From NCBI RefSeq assembly GCF_963678635.1, contig NC_087070.1, positions 38,142,600-38,206,599 of the forward strand: a stretch of DNA of 64,000 bases. The letters run 5' to 3'. Below the pieces are notes generated by a model. That model was not told the origin of the DNA. It did not search any database and saw only the letters and a program-made list of their open reading frames with translations. The stretch comes from Symsagittifera roscoffensis (lineage: Eukaryota > Xenacoelomorpha > Acoela > Convolutidae). Of the stretch, positions 11,179 through 21,366 are shown piece by piece (position 1 is the first letter of the stretch; the number at the start of each line of letters is the position of its first letter). A program made the translations under genes and the position numbers.

Positions 11179-11602
11179 TTTAAATCTCACCTCTCAAGGA
11201 TTTAAAGGAAACTTACTACAGAAAAATATGCAGCAATTTGTAGAGTAATGGTCGATTGGTAAAGCGGATTTGTCAGTTCGGAATTTTGTGTTTTGTCAAC
11301 AAGCGATCAATGGATAAAGAAGAATTAACAACTATGGATACATGGGAAGCACGGAACACATGCCAAAAACAAGCGCATTTTTGTATGGTCGTGAATTGAT
11401 CCACAGTTCAATTAATTTTCCAAATTTCCTTTCTAACCATATCGATAATTTTTGGCAAAAGCAACCTGGATAGAAACAGCAAAAAAAATTCAAAGAGGTT
11501 TAGCCTATTCCATGAAATTTATTTCTTTTACATGTTCGCAATTAAACATATGCAGTTTTGCAGACAATTTAAAAGATTATTTAATTTTGTAGTAGTAGAG
11601 AC

Positions 11603-11970
11603 CAGGGGCGGATCTAGGATTTTCTCGATGGGGGTGGATTTTCAAAAAAAATTCGAAAATTTTGTCGAACTTTTTTCTAGGTCGACTAAATTGACTTTCC
11701 GAGCCCTGCCAAAGCACGAAAAAGACCCTGTTTTGGTCAGATTCTCTGCACCGTAGGCAAAATTTTGAAAAAACAGGCCAAAAAAGACTTTTTTTGGAAA
11801 ATGTTGACCAAAAAATTGGGTTGTTTTTTGGCGCCCCCCCCCTCAAACTTAGTATATATTGGCGCCAAAGGCAGCTTAGAAAAATTTTTGGGTACGTCAC
11901 CAAAAATGGATATCTCAAAATAGTACAAAGGGTACAAACGATAGTCGAATTGCTGAGAGTAGGCGTCCGT
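11603..11970. mobile_element. hAT-type MITE, right end decayed
   Basis: The block starts with CAGGGGCGGATCTAGG and runs through the same internal landmarks as the copies at 44223 and 46616, in the opposite orientation: 'aggtcgac', 'ccaaagcac', 'gccgcaggcaaa'-like, then 'tagtatatattggcgcc'. The far end is too diverged to place. ORFs here follow the repeat and are not genes. Confidence 0.7.
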
Positions 11971-14618
11971 GTGAGGTTGATATTGAGCATTCGTAATGAT
12001 GGAGCCAGATTCTTATCGATCTTTAAAACAAAAGTGGAATTTTGTAGGAAACAAAACTTTTAGTAGAAAAGCCGTCAAAATTACAGCCGACAGCCGTTAA
12101 CCTAAAAACCAAACAAAATTTACTGCTTTTATAGGTTTAGCGAGTGTTTTATATATTGTGAATGCAAGACCCAATTCAAGAACAAAACCGACAGAGCTTA
12201 AGTCGACAACCATTAAGCAGAAAATTTGGAATACAACACTAAGAAAACACAAAAAACAAGCAGATAGATATTAGGATGGAATCCGCTAAGTTAAAAATTT
12301 TTTCCTAATTTGAAAACCGTGATACTATCGAAAAAAAATTTAAACTACCAAATATTTCATATATTTGTGTCATTTGGTCTGAAATAAAGTTTTTTTAAAC
12401 AAAAACAACATGCCAATTGAAATAACTGAACCGTAAATTTGCATCAAAACAAAAATTACCACAGGAATTTTTATTCCGTGCTCATTGACCGACTTAAAAA
12501 AAATTTGAAAAGCTTTAGAAAAAAGTTTGTTTGTAAAAGTTTTATTAAAATTTTTTGAAAAAGCAACAAAAGATTCGCAATAAAGTAATAGCTCAATTAC
12601 TTTCACTGATGGCCTTCAGAAAAATAGAAGAAAGCTGAATCTTCAAAAATCAAGATTGATTGATTGAATCAAAAAATGACTGAACGGAAAAAAAACGTAA
12701 AAAAACGGACGATTGCCCAAAAAAGCAGAGAATTTTTAGTTTGAAAAAAAAAAAAAATTCCTGCTCAATTTGAACTACAAACCTTTGTGTTACTTCTACG
12801 CTAATTGCGCTAGATATTTGATTGATTTTGAAATTGTTATAACAAAATCAATTTTTTTTTTCCAAAAAATGGCAATCTTTTTCTCACTTTCAATTTTTTC
12901 AATTGTACAACGGAGGAGAGTTCAAAAGGTGATAATCTTTTATGAACTTCCTATTAAAGATCAATCTTAATAAAACCGGTAGCACAAATAGATATTAGGA
13001 AATTAGGCCGACAGAAATAACGCCGAACGACTTCAGTGTGTAAAGCTACCAAAAGTTATCGAATCTGATAAAATATTAATAGACAGCTCTTGGCGTAAAC
13101 ACGGGGCCAACACACTAAGCATGCTATCAATTACTTATGCGTATATCACCATTGGTTAGAAAATATACTGAAAATCATTCGAACAATCTGTGAACAAAGT
13201 CTAGTAACCGCTTGCAATACGTATGCTTATCGCAAAAATTAAGAAACATTTAACAATATGAAGTTTGACAACGTTTTGGAAAATTTTTCAAGCGTCGATA
13301 CATAAGTTTGTTTTAGTTAGAATTTGATATGATTACAATTCTCAAACAAATCAAAACCTCTATAGATTGTTTCGAATTTCTAAAGCCCTGTTTTTAGATA
13401 ATTTGACTCTTCAAATGCTTCTGTGAGATATTTTTTTTTGATACCCCAGCTTCGATAACTTTCGTATCTTCACTGGTGTAGAGAACAAACAGCCTTCTTT
13501 TCAACCTTAAATTTCTTTGTTTTCATCCTCTTGTCGCTCAAAGTTTTTTTAAATCGTCAGTTTGAGCAAAAGGGATGCGCAGTTGTGCGATACTTGCGAT
13601 ATCTCCGTTTTTGCGATAAAGCTGACCTCAATACAAAATTGAAAAATTTCGAATCGGTCAAAAAAACAGCAAGTGCTTTACTCCAACTATCGAAAAAAAC
13701 TAAAATGCAAAAAATTGTCTTTCATTTTTGTCATTTCTTAAAATTAGTTTTTCAGAACAACGTAAAATTAGTTTTTCAAATCAGAAATTCAAATGTTAGG
13801 GGAAACAGGAAGAGAGCCGGAAATGAATCAAATGCACTGAACCTGGGATAGTGTAACCCTAAAGCTGGTAGTGCTTGCTCGATGAACATTGAAACGTTAT
13901 GTATGCCTCAGTGTAAAATCCTACTGGTCCTTTAAAAAGACTGACTAGCATTTTACATCAAAACTACTTCTTCTGTTTTTAAGCAATTTCTCGGACTTTT
14001 TGAAGTTCGCTTAAATTAGATTTTGATATGATTACAATTCACAAGCAAATCAAAACCTGTATAGGTTGTTACGAATGTCCAAAGCCGTATTTTTAGATAA
14101 ATGATTCTTCAAATGCTTCTGTGAGATAGTTGTTTTTGAAACGTAAGCTTCTTCAACTTTCGTATTTTCACTGGTGTAGAGAACAACACTCCATTATTTC
14201 AAAAATCTAAAGCCAACTTTATAGATTATTTGAAGTTCTCAAGTCTTTTCGAAGATACCCAACTAAATTTATAGAGCATGGACTTACTAAATACACTACT
14301 GCTTTAGAAAAAAAGCCAAAAAAGTTAGAAAAAGCTCGTTGAACTGACTTGTTTTTTGAAAAAAACTTCAACTTTTGAGTTTCTAAATAAAAATTATATG
14401 ACCATAAAGCTTTTAATTTCAAGAACAGTTTATGATTGAACTGATATAAAATTAACTCAATTAGAGACAACTGGATCAATAGGTAAAGTTTTTAGTTCGC
14501 AAGGCGAACTGAAAAACAATTCAATTTCGAAATTAGTAGTCGATCACTCTTTGCCTGACCATTTAACTTTTGCTCGTTAGTGGAGTTTGCTCCGATAGTG
14601 GAATTTGCATTCCTTTTA

Positions 14619-14650
14619 CAGAGAGGCGAAGCTGCACTTCGCAAACACAA
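14619..14650. repeat. Palindromic repeat R1
   Basis: ACAGAGAGGCGAAGC is followed by the return arm CTTCGC and 'aaacac', matching the unit at 2144. Confidence 0.5.
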
Positions 14651-15045
14651 GCAGAAAATTGACCAAAAACAGCTTCATAAAGTGAATTAGGAAAAATTGA
14701 AAACAGCCTCGAATTAGTATGATTTTGCTACGTATTGGCTTCGAACCTGTGACCTAAATAATAGGAATTTCACGCCCTCGAACGCTTAACAATCGACAAA
14801 CATCAATCACAAATAACAGCAGCTACATATGCTAAAAAAAACTGACAATTCGATGCAACAAAAGTGGCATCAAATACAAACAGACACAGTTTTGTAAGTA
14901 ATAATTTGGAATATAACAAACTGAAGGCATGCACACTAATTTTTCACTAAAATGTAAAGCATCAAGCCATATTATGTATAAATTACGCATTTCAAGAAAT
15001 TGCCAGATATAATGAAATGAAAAAATTTTTAAATCGAGTTTTTAT

Positions 15046-15085
15046 ACAGAGGCGAAGCGGAGCTTCACGCCACTAGCGATACAAC
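15046..15085. repeat. Palindromic repeat R1
   Basis: ACAGAGGCGAAGCGGAGCTTC is followed by 'actagcgatacaa'. It stands about 75 bp before the long dispersed repeat at 15160. A degraded R1-like block sits in the same relation to the copy at 32926. Confidence 0.6.
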
Positions 15086-15159
15086 ACGAACATAAAAAAT
15101 AAGAAGTTGAAAGAATTAGGTGTACAAAAATGTTCGTAAATCTTGATAAAAAATAATTA

Positions 15160-15870
15160 GGGGCCCAGCTTAAGCTAGTAGTAACTTTATGCTATTTTTG
15201 GAGCTTTTTATGCTGCTGCGGTCAAAATGGGTTTCAAAAATTGGACTTTGCCTAAAAGCTTAGTTGTTTCTCTTATAACATAATTGAGACGACTGAAAAT
15301 TTTTGAGAAATAGGAATCTTCCCTGAGATATCAATTTTTTAAACAAAATTTTTGAGTCACCGCCTCTGAAGGAAAAGTATCTCAAGCGGTTTTATCGATT
15401 GAACCCTTTATCTCAGATTTCAAGAGGTAGTTTCTAAGGAAAGTCAAAAATATTAAAAAACGGTCAAATGTTCACAAACTTGACTTTTCGAAATCCATAA
15501 CAATTTTCTGCAAAAAAGGGATGTGACGGCGTAAGCAGAGATTATTTCCAATATCGTATTTCTCGATTGAACACTTTACCTCCGATTTAGCTGGGTAGTT
15601 TTTCGGGAAAACTAAGAATAAACGTTTCAAAAACCAAGTATTAACTTTTTGAGGACCATAAAGTTTGTGTTTAGAAAGTTGGGAAGAGTCGATTATTCAG
15701 GGCAGCTTCCCACAACTAATTGATTCGATTCAACCCAAAATATCGTATTTGGGAGAAGAGTTACTGAGAAAACAAGAAAAAAAATATTCCCCGCAAAATT
15801 TTTTTCGAAAGTTGGAGACTGTAGGGCAGGGTAAACGCAAAACTACACGAGTAAATTGACTAAGGCGATA
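15160..15870. repeat. Long dispersed repeat R2, copy 1
   Basis: From 'ggggccca' at 15160 this block can be aligned by eye with 32926-33785. Shared landmarks in order are 'ctgctgcggtcaaaatg', 'ttgtttctct', 'gagacga.tgaaaattttt', 'gcctc/ccact' and 'ttatctcagattt'. Inside it are imperfect units of roughly 100-150 bp, each with 'gtagttt' and 'aagtcaaaa'. A weaker third copy lies at about 57560-58262. No coding potential is evident. Confidence 0.55.
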
Positions 15871-16420
15871 CAGCCTAGGCCAAAAATATTTATTTGAAAA
15901 AAAAATTAATAAAAAAGTCATCACGACCAATACTATAAGAGTCATCGCTACGTTCATCGAATTTTAAAAATCAGGCTTCTTTCAAACCTTACGTTTCTTC
16001 TTTTCCTCCCCTTGTCGCTTGAAACTTTAAGCTAATTCGCTTCTAATAAACAAAACATCTAACTTAACAAGATATCCTGTAGACTGCAGGTGGAAAAACT
16101 TCGGACGAAGTATTCAATTAGATTTCAAAGTGAATAGATAGATTTTTATAAAATCAAGTTTAATACAGCAAAAACACGAACATTTGGATCAAAAACTGAC
16201 CAAAGGAAAGGCATAACAGCTTAGCTTTTTCAATGGGGCAAATTTATACGCTATTGAGCATACAATTGCTGCAACATCGACACAAATCAAACTCTCACGA
16301 TTAGTAAAAAAGAAAAATAAAGGCGTTTTAAACAGAGTCTGATTTTTCGATACTGCGTAGAAACACATTTGAGGTATGAAACGAACTATTAATTAATTAA
16401 ACTAACCTTCAATTTGAATT

Positions 16421-16432
16421 TTTATTTTTATT
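16421..16432 (-). promoter_or_regulatory. Poly(A) signals for the LRP4-like gene (long form)
   Basis: Two AATAAA hexamers on the minus strand lie about 330 bp past the stop codon of the last exon. They are the first clear signals I find beyond that stop. In AT-rich DNA this can occur by chance. Confidence 0.35.
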
Positions 16433-16762
16433 TCGAATTGCAATTTGACAATTTACTAGTTGGCCGAGGAAAGAAATACAGATAGAACTACGATTGCAAA
16501 TTTTGAACGGCATGCCCTACTTACAAATGACATCAAATTACATCATTAGCTAAATTTTTCTTCTCCGCGCAAAGCACTTGAGAAACTCACTTGCAGCCCC
16601 ATTTTGTAAGTTGAGTGTTCACAAAAAAATAAAAATTTTCGTTTCCAAATTGACATTAATTCTAGGGCCTTAACAGGTTTAGCAGCCTGGGCGTGTCAGA
16701 TATTTAGTTTAGTGAAAATATAAGTTTTTTTAAAAAAGTTTGGACTTTTCAGTTTGAGGCAA

Positions 16763-17599
16763 CTACGTCAGCGACGACTCTTCAGATTTCTGCTGCACCA
16801 TTTTGTTTGCTGTCGTTGTATTAGTTTTGTTATTCGTGGTTTTCGACACCGATTGTTGCGAGGGACTCATGCTATTGGAAAGTTGAGACAACTGGGAATA
16901 GTGGTTAGTTGTTGTGTTAGCACCCCTTCCCACCACACCGCCTTCTTCTTTCCAATCGCATTCCATGTTGTCAGTTTTAACTGATGAAACCGAGGAGCGT
17001 GTTTTCGGCGTCGACATCATTCCCGAGTTCGAACTGGACCCCAACACATTGCCTCCCCTATGCAGCATTTCCATTCCCCCCAACGCCCCACTTCCCCGGC
17101 GGAGCGTAGCGGCGGGTGTGAGGCCTGCAGCAGCGTACGAGGGTAAAGCTTGGAATGGAATGACTTGTGCCATCATCACTAGGGGCTGCTGAGCGCTAGA
17201 GGCTAATATTGTCGGAGTTCCACTGTTGACAGTGTTGCGGCTACCCTGGCTGCTGTAACTGGCGGTGGGGGAGTGGGACACATTATGTTGCTGCTGGATC
17301 TGCTGCTGGTAGTGATTCAGCGTCGCTTTATTGAGGTTCTTGTTGGAAAGAGTCTTAGTCATATGACTTGGTGTCCAGACATACGTAGCAGTGGAACCAC
17401 CAATGCTGTTACTCGCAGACTGATTTGAGTTGGAATTTTGGCCTGCGGGTCCGGTTGGAATGGAGAATTGATGAGATTGAAGTTCAATGTAGTTGTGAGG
17501 AAGCGACTGCTGCTGCTGGTGAAGAGCAAACCTTGAATTGCGTTGCAGCGAATGCGTGCTGTACCTGCGCGAGTTCTGCGGCATTACGTAATTATCCGG
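16763..17599 (-). CDS. LRP4-like: LRP4-like receptor, exon 8 (distal cytoplasmic tail)
   Basis: This exon encodes residues 2083-2360 and the stop of the long form. It begins after a strong acceptor (CTTTTTTTCAG) in phase 0 with PDNYVMPQNS. The segment is low in hydrophobic residues and rich in Gln, Asn, Ser and Thr, with QQQQ and repeated short polar runs, and ends ESSLT. I see no NPxY sorting motif. DNYV and HNYIEL are candidate tyrosine sites only by appearance. It joins exon 7 only if the non-consensus donor GTCAGT at 18018-18023 is used; otherwise exon 7 ends the protein. Codon use and the clear acceptor support a real exon. What the tail binds is unknown. Confidence 0.75.
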   Translation of the reverse strand, partial: PDNYVMPQNSRRYSTHSLQRNSRFALHQQQQSLPHNYIELQSHQFSIPTGPAGQNSNSNQSASNSIGGSTATYVWTPSHMTKTLSNKNLNKATLNHYQQQIQQQHNVSHSPTASYSSQGSRNTVNSGTPTILASSAQQPLVMMAQVIPFQALPSYAAAGLTPAATLRRGSGALGGMEMLHRGGNVLGSSSNSGMMSTPKTRSSVSSVKTDNMECDWKEEGGVVGRGANTTTNHYSQLSQLSNSMSPSQQSVSKTTNNKTNTTTANKMVQQKSEESSLT

Positions 17600-18023
17600 C
17601 TGAAAAAAAGTTAATTGACAGTTAGTTCTATAGACGACAAATCGTCAACCGAAGAACCTGACAGTCTGTAGCCCACATTGATAACAAAAAGATCGACCGA
17701 CATTTACCTTTTTCATCGCCCATTTTCAGTCAGAGGTGAGAGGGGAAGGCAAAAAAAATCCACCATCCACCCCCCTTCACCACGTTACTGAGTAAAGCGT
17801 ATTTTCACCCTGTCAAAAGAAGCTGTATATTTCAAAATCAAAGCGACTTAAAGGTTTATTCTGTGTATACTTTTATACTTCCCATACCTTCAACACTAAC
17901 AAACGAGTTTTAAGAAGTAGCAGTAAGATTATTCATTCTCTAATTTAAAGCTCTTTTTGGGCAGGGAAAAGGATCAATCCCATTCCGTATATTTTATAAT
18001 GAATGTGATCTATCTAGACTGAC
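17600..18023 (-). other. Intron 7 of the LRP4-like gene, with possible alternative 3' end
   Basis: This 424-bp intron lies between the weak donor GTCAGT (18018-18023) and the acceptor at 17600-17601. If it is not spliced, the frame reads nine more codons to a TAA at 17994. An AATAAA on the minus strand at 17855-17860, about 134 bp further on, could end that transcript. There are no repeats in it. Confidence 0.5.
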
Positions 18024-18418
18024 CGCCAGCGAGCAGTGACTTCTGCGAGGCAACGAGTGGTAGACAGTTCCGTTGAATGCGTTATGATGCACGACAGCAG
18101 TTGCCCCTGGCATGCGAGGAGTGGTTCCGGGTGGGGGCACCATGGCGATGTAGGGAGTCGAAGCTCTCAGGGTCCCCATGAGTGGAATGCGGGGGTTCAC
18201 AATCGCTCCTCCGGGTGAAAAATGAGCCCCAGTCGACACTTTATGTGTGTGATGTATGTAATTGTTCTGAGCGCTAGGGTGGGGATGGTAGTGGTCTGGG
18301 GGGAGGGTTTGAGGGTAGTATTTGCGGATGCATACTATAACGGAGACTATCAACAAAATAACAATCGCAGCAGCACATACGACTATGATCAGCACCATCT
18401 GAATCTGTTCCTGGAAAT
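18024..18418 (-). CDS. LRP4-like: LRP4-like receptor, exon 7 (membrane span)
   Basis: This exon encodes residues 1951-2082. It starts in phase 1 after TTTGTTTAG. About 25 hydrophobic residues (1958-1982, from MVLIIVVCAAAIVILLIV) form one membrane span, followed by the stop-transfer residues RK. The rest is the proximal cytoplasmic tail, with a His/Pro-rich stretch (DHYHPHPSAQ) and MVPPPGTTPRMPG, which resembles a proline-rich ligand. The span fixes the orientation of the whole product as type I, with all LDLa, EGF and YWTD modules outside. The phase-0 end and the phase-1 start agree with neighbouring exons. Confidence 0.85.
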
Positions 18419-18620
18419 CTAAACAAAAAACGGTCATATTTAAGGAATGGTTTTGTGGAAGCTCAAAAACCATCCCTTTTTTCGCCGCGCCAATCCTCCC
18501 AAAAATTAATTTTAAAAAAGCTATTTATTATCTTCTTGTCTTTTTTCATCCAATTTATTTATTGGGCATAATCCGCTATCAAATCTTTTGAAGCCAAAAC
18601 ATAGCCAACAGATTTTGGTA

Positions 18621-18639
18621 AAGAGTCAATGAACGCAAG
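18621..18639. repeat. Left end of an AAGAGTCAATGAACG-family element, interrupted
   Basis: The sequence AAGAGTCAATGAACGCAAG is followed directly by the CAGGGGCGGA end of a hAT-type MITE. The matching body and right end of the same family resume at about 19345 and finish at 19683 (right end ATTCATCGCCTCTT). The hAT-type element therefore appears to have jumped into this one. Confidence 0.6.
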
Positions 18640-19340
18640 CAGGGGCGGATCTAGGATTTTCTCGAGGGGGGTCGGATTTTCGAAAAAAAATTCGAAAATG
18701 TTGTCGACTTTTTTTAGGTTGACCAAATTGGTGTTCTGAGCTCTCCCAAAGCACTAAAAAACCCTGCTTTGGCTGAAATTTCTGCGCCGCAGGCAAAACT
18801 TTGAAAAGACGTTTTTAGGCACTTTTTGGAAAATCATTACGAGGCCACACTGTGCACTGGATAGGAGCACAATTTTGTGTCTGTATGTTCCTGGATTCCA
18901 GAGACAAGTCTTCAAATATGTTCCAAAATGTAGGTGGATTCCACAAACAAAATTTCAGTGGATTCCGCATACATATACCTGTAATGTAAATATTGTCGGC
19001 ACATTTGTTTTGTTGCGGATTCCGCAACAAGCAAATATAGCTAGTTGTTCTGGATTCCGTAACTGTAAGTGGATTCCGCAAAATGTAAGTGGAATCCGCA
19101 AAATGTAAGTGGAATCCGCAAATGTAAGTGGAATCCGCAAACTGTAAGTGGATTCAGAATTTTGTTTATTACTGAACTAAAATGAATAATTAAAAGCTAG
19201 AGTATTGCAAAAAGAACATATTTAGTATATATTGACGCCCCCTCAAATTTAGTATATATTGACGCCTTCAGAAAAATTTTAGGGTTCGTCACCAAAAATG
19301 GATATCTGAAAATATAACAAAAGGGGAACATATACTTGGA
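18640..19340. mobile_element. hAT-type MITE, split by a tandem-repeat segment
   Basis: The left part, 18640-18838, starts CAGGGGCGGATCTAGG and shares the order of landmarks with 11603. The right part, about 19205-19340, has the 'tagtatatattgacgcc' and 'gtcaccaaaaatggatatc' landmarks of the family. Between them sits about 370 bp unrelated to the family, including the 20-bp array. Confidence 0.6.
19061..19157 (+). repeat. 20-bp tandem array containing GTAAGT
   Basis: About five units of the type AATGTAAGTGGAATCCGCAA follow each other. Degenerate relatives with TGGATTCCGCA-type cores extend left to about 18886. Each clear unit contains GTAAGT, a perfect splice-donor hexamer on the plus strand, which is antisense to the gene it lies in. 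Confidence 0.75.
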
Positions 19341-19344
19341 AAAG

Positions 19345-19683
19345 TCATTGCATTTATGAATGACACTTTTTTGATAAAAATTAACCCAATTTGAGAAACT
19401 GGATTAATAGATGAAATTTTCATTTCGCTGGAAAATCTGAAAAATAAATTCCACTTTCGAAACTAGACGCGGATCAAGTTTTTTGTGACCTTTATACTTT
19501 TGCTGTTCAATAATGGAGTTAGTCCTCCTTTTAACATACGAAATGAACTGACCTTTAAAAGATATCAAAAGCAAGCCAAATCGCGAAAAATTAAATTGAG
19601 CGAGATTAAAATTTAACATTTTTCCTATACAAAAAAAATCATCTCGACCTACATAAAAATCTGAACTACATTCATCGCCTCTT
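19345..19683. mobile_element. AAGAGTCAATGAACG-family element, body and right end
   Basis: The block carries the family landmarks in order: 'aattaacccaatttgagaaac', 'ggatcaatag', 'cactttcgaaactaga', 'gtgaccttt', 'gagcga.a', 'cgacctacataaaa' and the inverted end TTCATCGCCTCTT. Related copies are at 31703, 33777, 39234, 39677, 41675 and 45542. Confidence 0.6.
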
Positions 19684-19950
19684 AAAACCAACAAATCACC
19701 AAGACCTCTATAAGAGTATTCACTACGCTAATAAGAAACTAAGAGTCACAAAAAGCTAAAGAATATATCACATATATGACGAAGTCTATGACAAACATGT
19801 ATAATTTCTTGAAAACCAATGTATGTGTTTTACAAATTTTTAAGAAGCTGAAACAAAACCCAACAGAGATAGCTGATTGCGCGCGAGGAGCACAAAATAT
19901 TCTAGCAATGCTCATTTTGGCGATAAAATTTAGTAATTAAAAAAACATAA

Positions 19951-19990
19951 ACCGAGGCGAAGCGGAGCTTCGCATCACTTGCTATAGAAA
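19951..19990. repeat. Palindromic repeat R1
   Basis: GAGGCGAAGCGGAGCTTCGC is a near-perfect palindrome, followed by 'atcacttgctata'. It is one of the best-preserved copies. Confidence 0.65.
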
Positions 19991-20386
19991 AACATATGAC
20001 TACGATTACCAGCTAATGAAAAGACAGCAAGTTTAAAGAAAAAAAATCAAGCAAATCGTTTTTTTTTTGTCAAAAAAACTTATAAAAATTGCATAAAGAA
20101 CAAAAAATTCCTGATACAAAAAAACCTGCACCAATAGAAAGAGCTTTCAAAATGCTAAAAAGACCCTGAACCTTTCTGCGGGACCTAAGCCGACAGAAAA
20201 TTAGCAGACACGAAAATCTAGAATATTAAAAAAATTTCAGTTTCGAGAGAACCATAGGTCCCGACTGAAATCAAACTTCTGTTATCTCAAGCATGGGTTT
20301 CGTCTAAAACATGGGTGTAACCACTGCACTAAAAGCAGAGAACACTCCTTGAATTTATATTAAAAAAAAACATTCAAAATTTTTCA

Positions 20387-20428
20387 ACACAGAGGCGAAG
20401 CTGAGCTTTGCACACTTGCGATACAAAA
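20387..20428. repeat. Palindromic repeat R1
   Basis: ACACAGAGGCGAAGCTGAGC is followed by the imperfect return arm TTTGC and 'acacttgcgatacaa'. Confidence 0.6.
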
Positions 20429-20598
20429 TATGAACTTTATGAAAATCAAATGGAAAAAGATCATAAAATCGTTTTTGTCAATAAAAATTGCAACAAACGC
20501 CCAAAATATCCGGAACAAAGTTGCATGCAACATTAGAAACTCTACAAAAAGCTTTAGGAATGCTATACAGAAGCCAATTTTTTTTTAAAAAAGTCCTT

Positions 20599-20688
20599 TC
20601 TGCAGAACTGAGCAGACAAAAAAAGCAGACATACAATAATCTATCTGCAAAACTGAGCAGACAAAAAAAGCAGACATACAATAATCTA
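20599..20688 (+). repeat. 45-bp tandem duplication
   Basis: Two adjacent 45-bp copies begin TCTGCAGAACTGAGCAGAC and TCTGCAAAACTGAGCAGAC. I see a single difference, so the duplication is recent. Confidence 0.85.
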
Positions 20689-20887
20689 AATTAGCCAACC
20701 AAAATTTTCTTTTTGCAAGGAAAACAAGTTCCAATTGGAAAAGAACTCCCCGGCTTTGTCGCCTCAAGTATGGGGGGTTACAGCAACTTGTAATACAGCT
20801 GAACCATCGAGCTACGGGAATAAAGGCGACAAAAATAAATAGACGGACGATAATCCGAAAAAAAGCACAACTCTAGTTTACAAAAAA

Positions 20888-20963
20888 GTGCCCGGCCGAA
20901 TTCGAACCGCAAATCTTTGCCATCTCAAGAAATTAATTTATCTCTGCGCCAGATGGTTGATTG
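20888..20963 (-). repeat. tRNA-like SINE head
   Basis: On the minus strand an A-box-like TGGCGCAGAGAT is followed by the B box GCGGTTCGAATTC. It lies amid 'gccgaaaaaa' repeat sequence, as the other tRNA-like blocks do. Confidence 0.5.
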
Positions 20964-21289
20964 CATTTGAATTTATAAATACCAAGCGTTAACAAAGCCG
21001 AAAAAACCTGAGCAGAAACCCTTCATGCCCTGAGCAGAAACCCTTGATAAAAAAGACAAAAAAAAATGAAAAAAAGAAATTTTAACAAATCGAGCTGGTT
21101 AAATTACAACCAATGTAAAAAGCAAAGTTCGATTCGGCTGGATTTCTAAAATGCTAAAAACAACTGCAGCTAAAATTTTTTACAGCTTAAATAAACGATT
21201 CTTTGATGCGGCAACTAAGCCGACAAAACCAGCAGACATAATGGGCCGAAATTTTTTTGAACTGAAACAATTCCGTTTGAAAAAAAAAC

Positions 21290-21366
21290 TGGTCCTGATC
21301 AGATTCGAACCCAGAACCTTCGAACTTCCCAGGCGTATTTGTTACCACTACGCTAGCGTGCAAGAG
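21290..21366 (-). repeat. tRNA-like SINE head, best preserved
   Basis: On the minus strand the A box TAGCGTAGTGGTAA and the B box GGGTTCGAATCT stand at pol III spacing. Flanking sequence on the plus strand has 'gcaactaagccgacaaaa' about 85 bp to the left and the stem-forming 'acccttgctatcgcaatggt'-type block about 100 bp to the right, the same neighbours as at 1357. Confidence 0.6.

Larger units (their letters stand above)
4020..11183 (-). mobile_element. BEL/Pao LTR retrotransposon, full length, inactivated
   Basis: The element proper is 4025-11178, flanked by the direct repeat TTTAA (4020-4024 and 11179-11183). The two 202-bp LTRs differ at only three positions that I see (4029/10981, the base before 'actgaataaaa', and 4225/11177), which points to a fairly recent insertion. 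Transcription would run from the right LTR leftwards. In that direction come a primer-binding site, gag with a coiled coil and DUF1759-type region, zinc knuckles, a DUF1758-type aspartic protease, reverse transcriptase, RNase H, integrase and a DUF5641-type tail. This order and these families define BEL/Pao. The coding part is broken by several stops and frame changes. About 1.4 kb between the end of pol (5665) and the 3' LTR holds an extra reading frame on the opposite strand. Confidence 0.95.
11184..16400. other. Gene-free repeat region downstream of the LRP4-like gene
   Basis: No gene is supported. The stretch holds a hAT-type MITE at 11603-11970, a partial copy of the AAGAGTCAATGAACG family at about 14330-14605, R1 palindromes at 14619 and 15046, a long dispersed repeat at 15160-15870 and a short family fragment at 15890-15962. 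Two related blocks, about 13310-13480 and 14020-14190, share 'gatatgattacaattc' and neighbouring sequence and are copies of another repeat. The ORFs, the longest 137 codons, coincide with these repeats. The stretch 11990-13200 is AT-rich with nothing recognisable. Confidence 0.6.

Noticed and set aside
11577..11990. 137-codon minus-strand ORF
   Set aside because: It follows the hAT-type MITE almost exactly and has no domain.
16754..17192. Plus-strand ORFs over exon 8
   Set aside because: They are shadows of the minus-strand exon; they have no start or splice context of their own.
19061..19157. CRISPR-like array
   Set aside because: The units are directly adjacent with no unique spacers, and the genome is animal, so this is a simple tandem repeat.
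21290..21366. Functional tRNA gene
   Set aside because: A and B boxes are present, but the acceptor stem does not pair well and the block sits in a dispersed repeat with sister copies, so a SINE head fits better.
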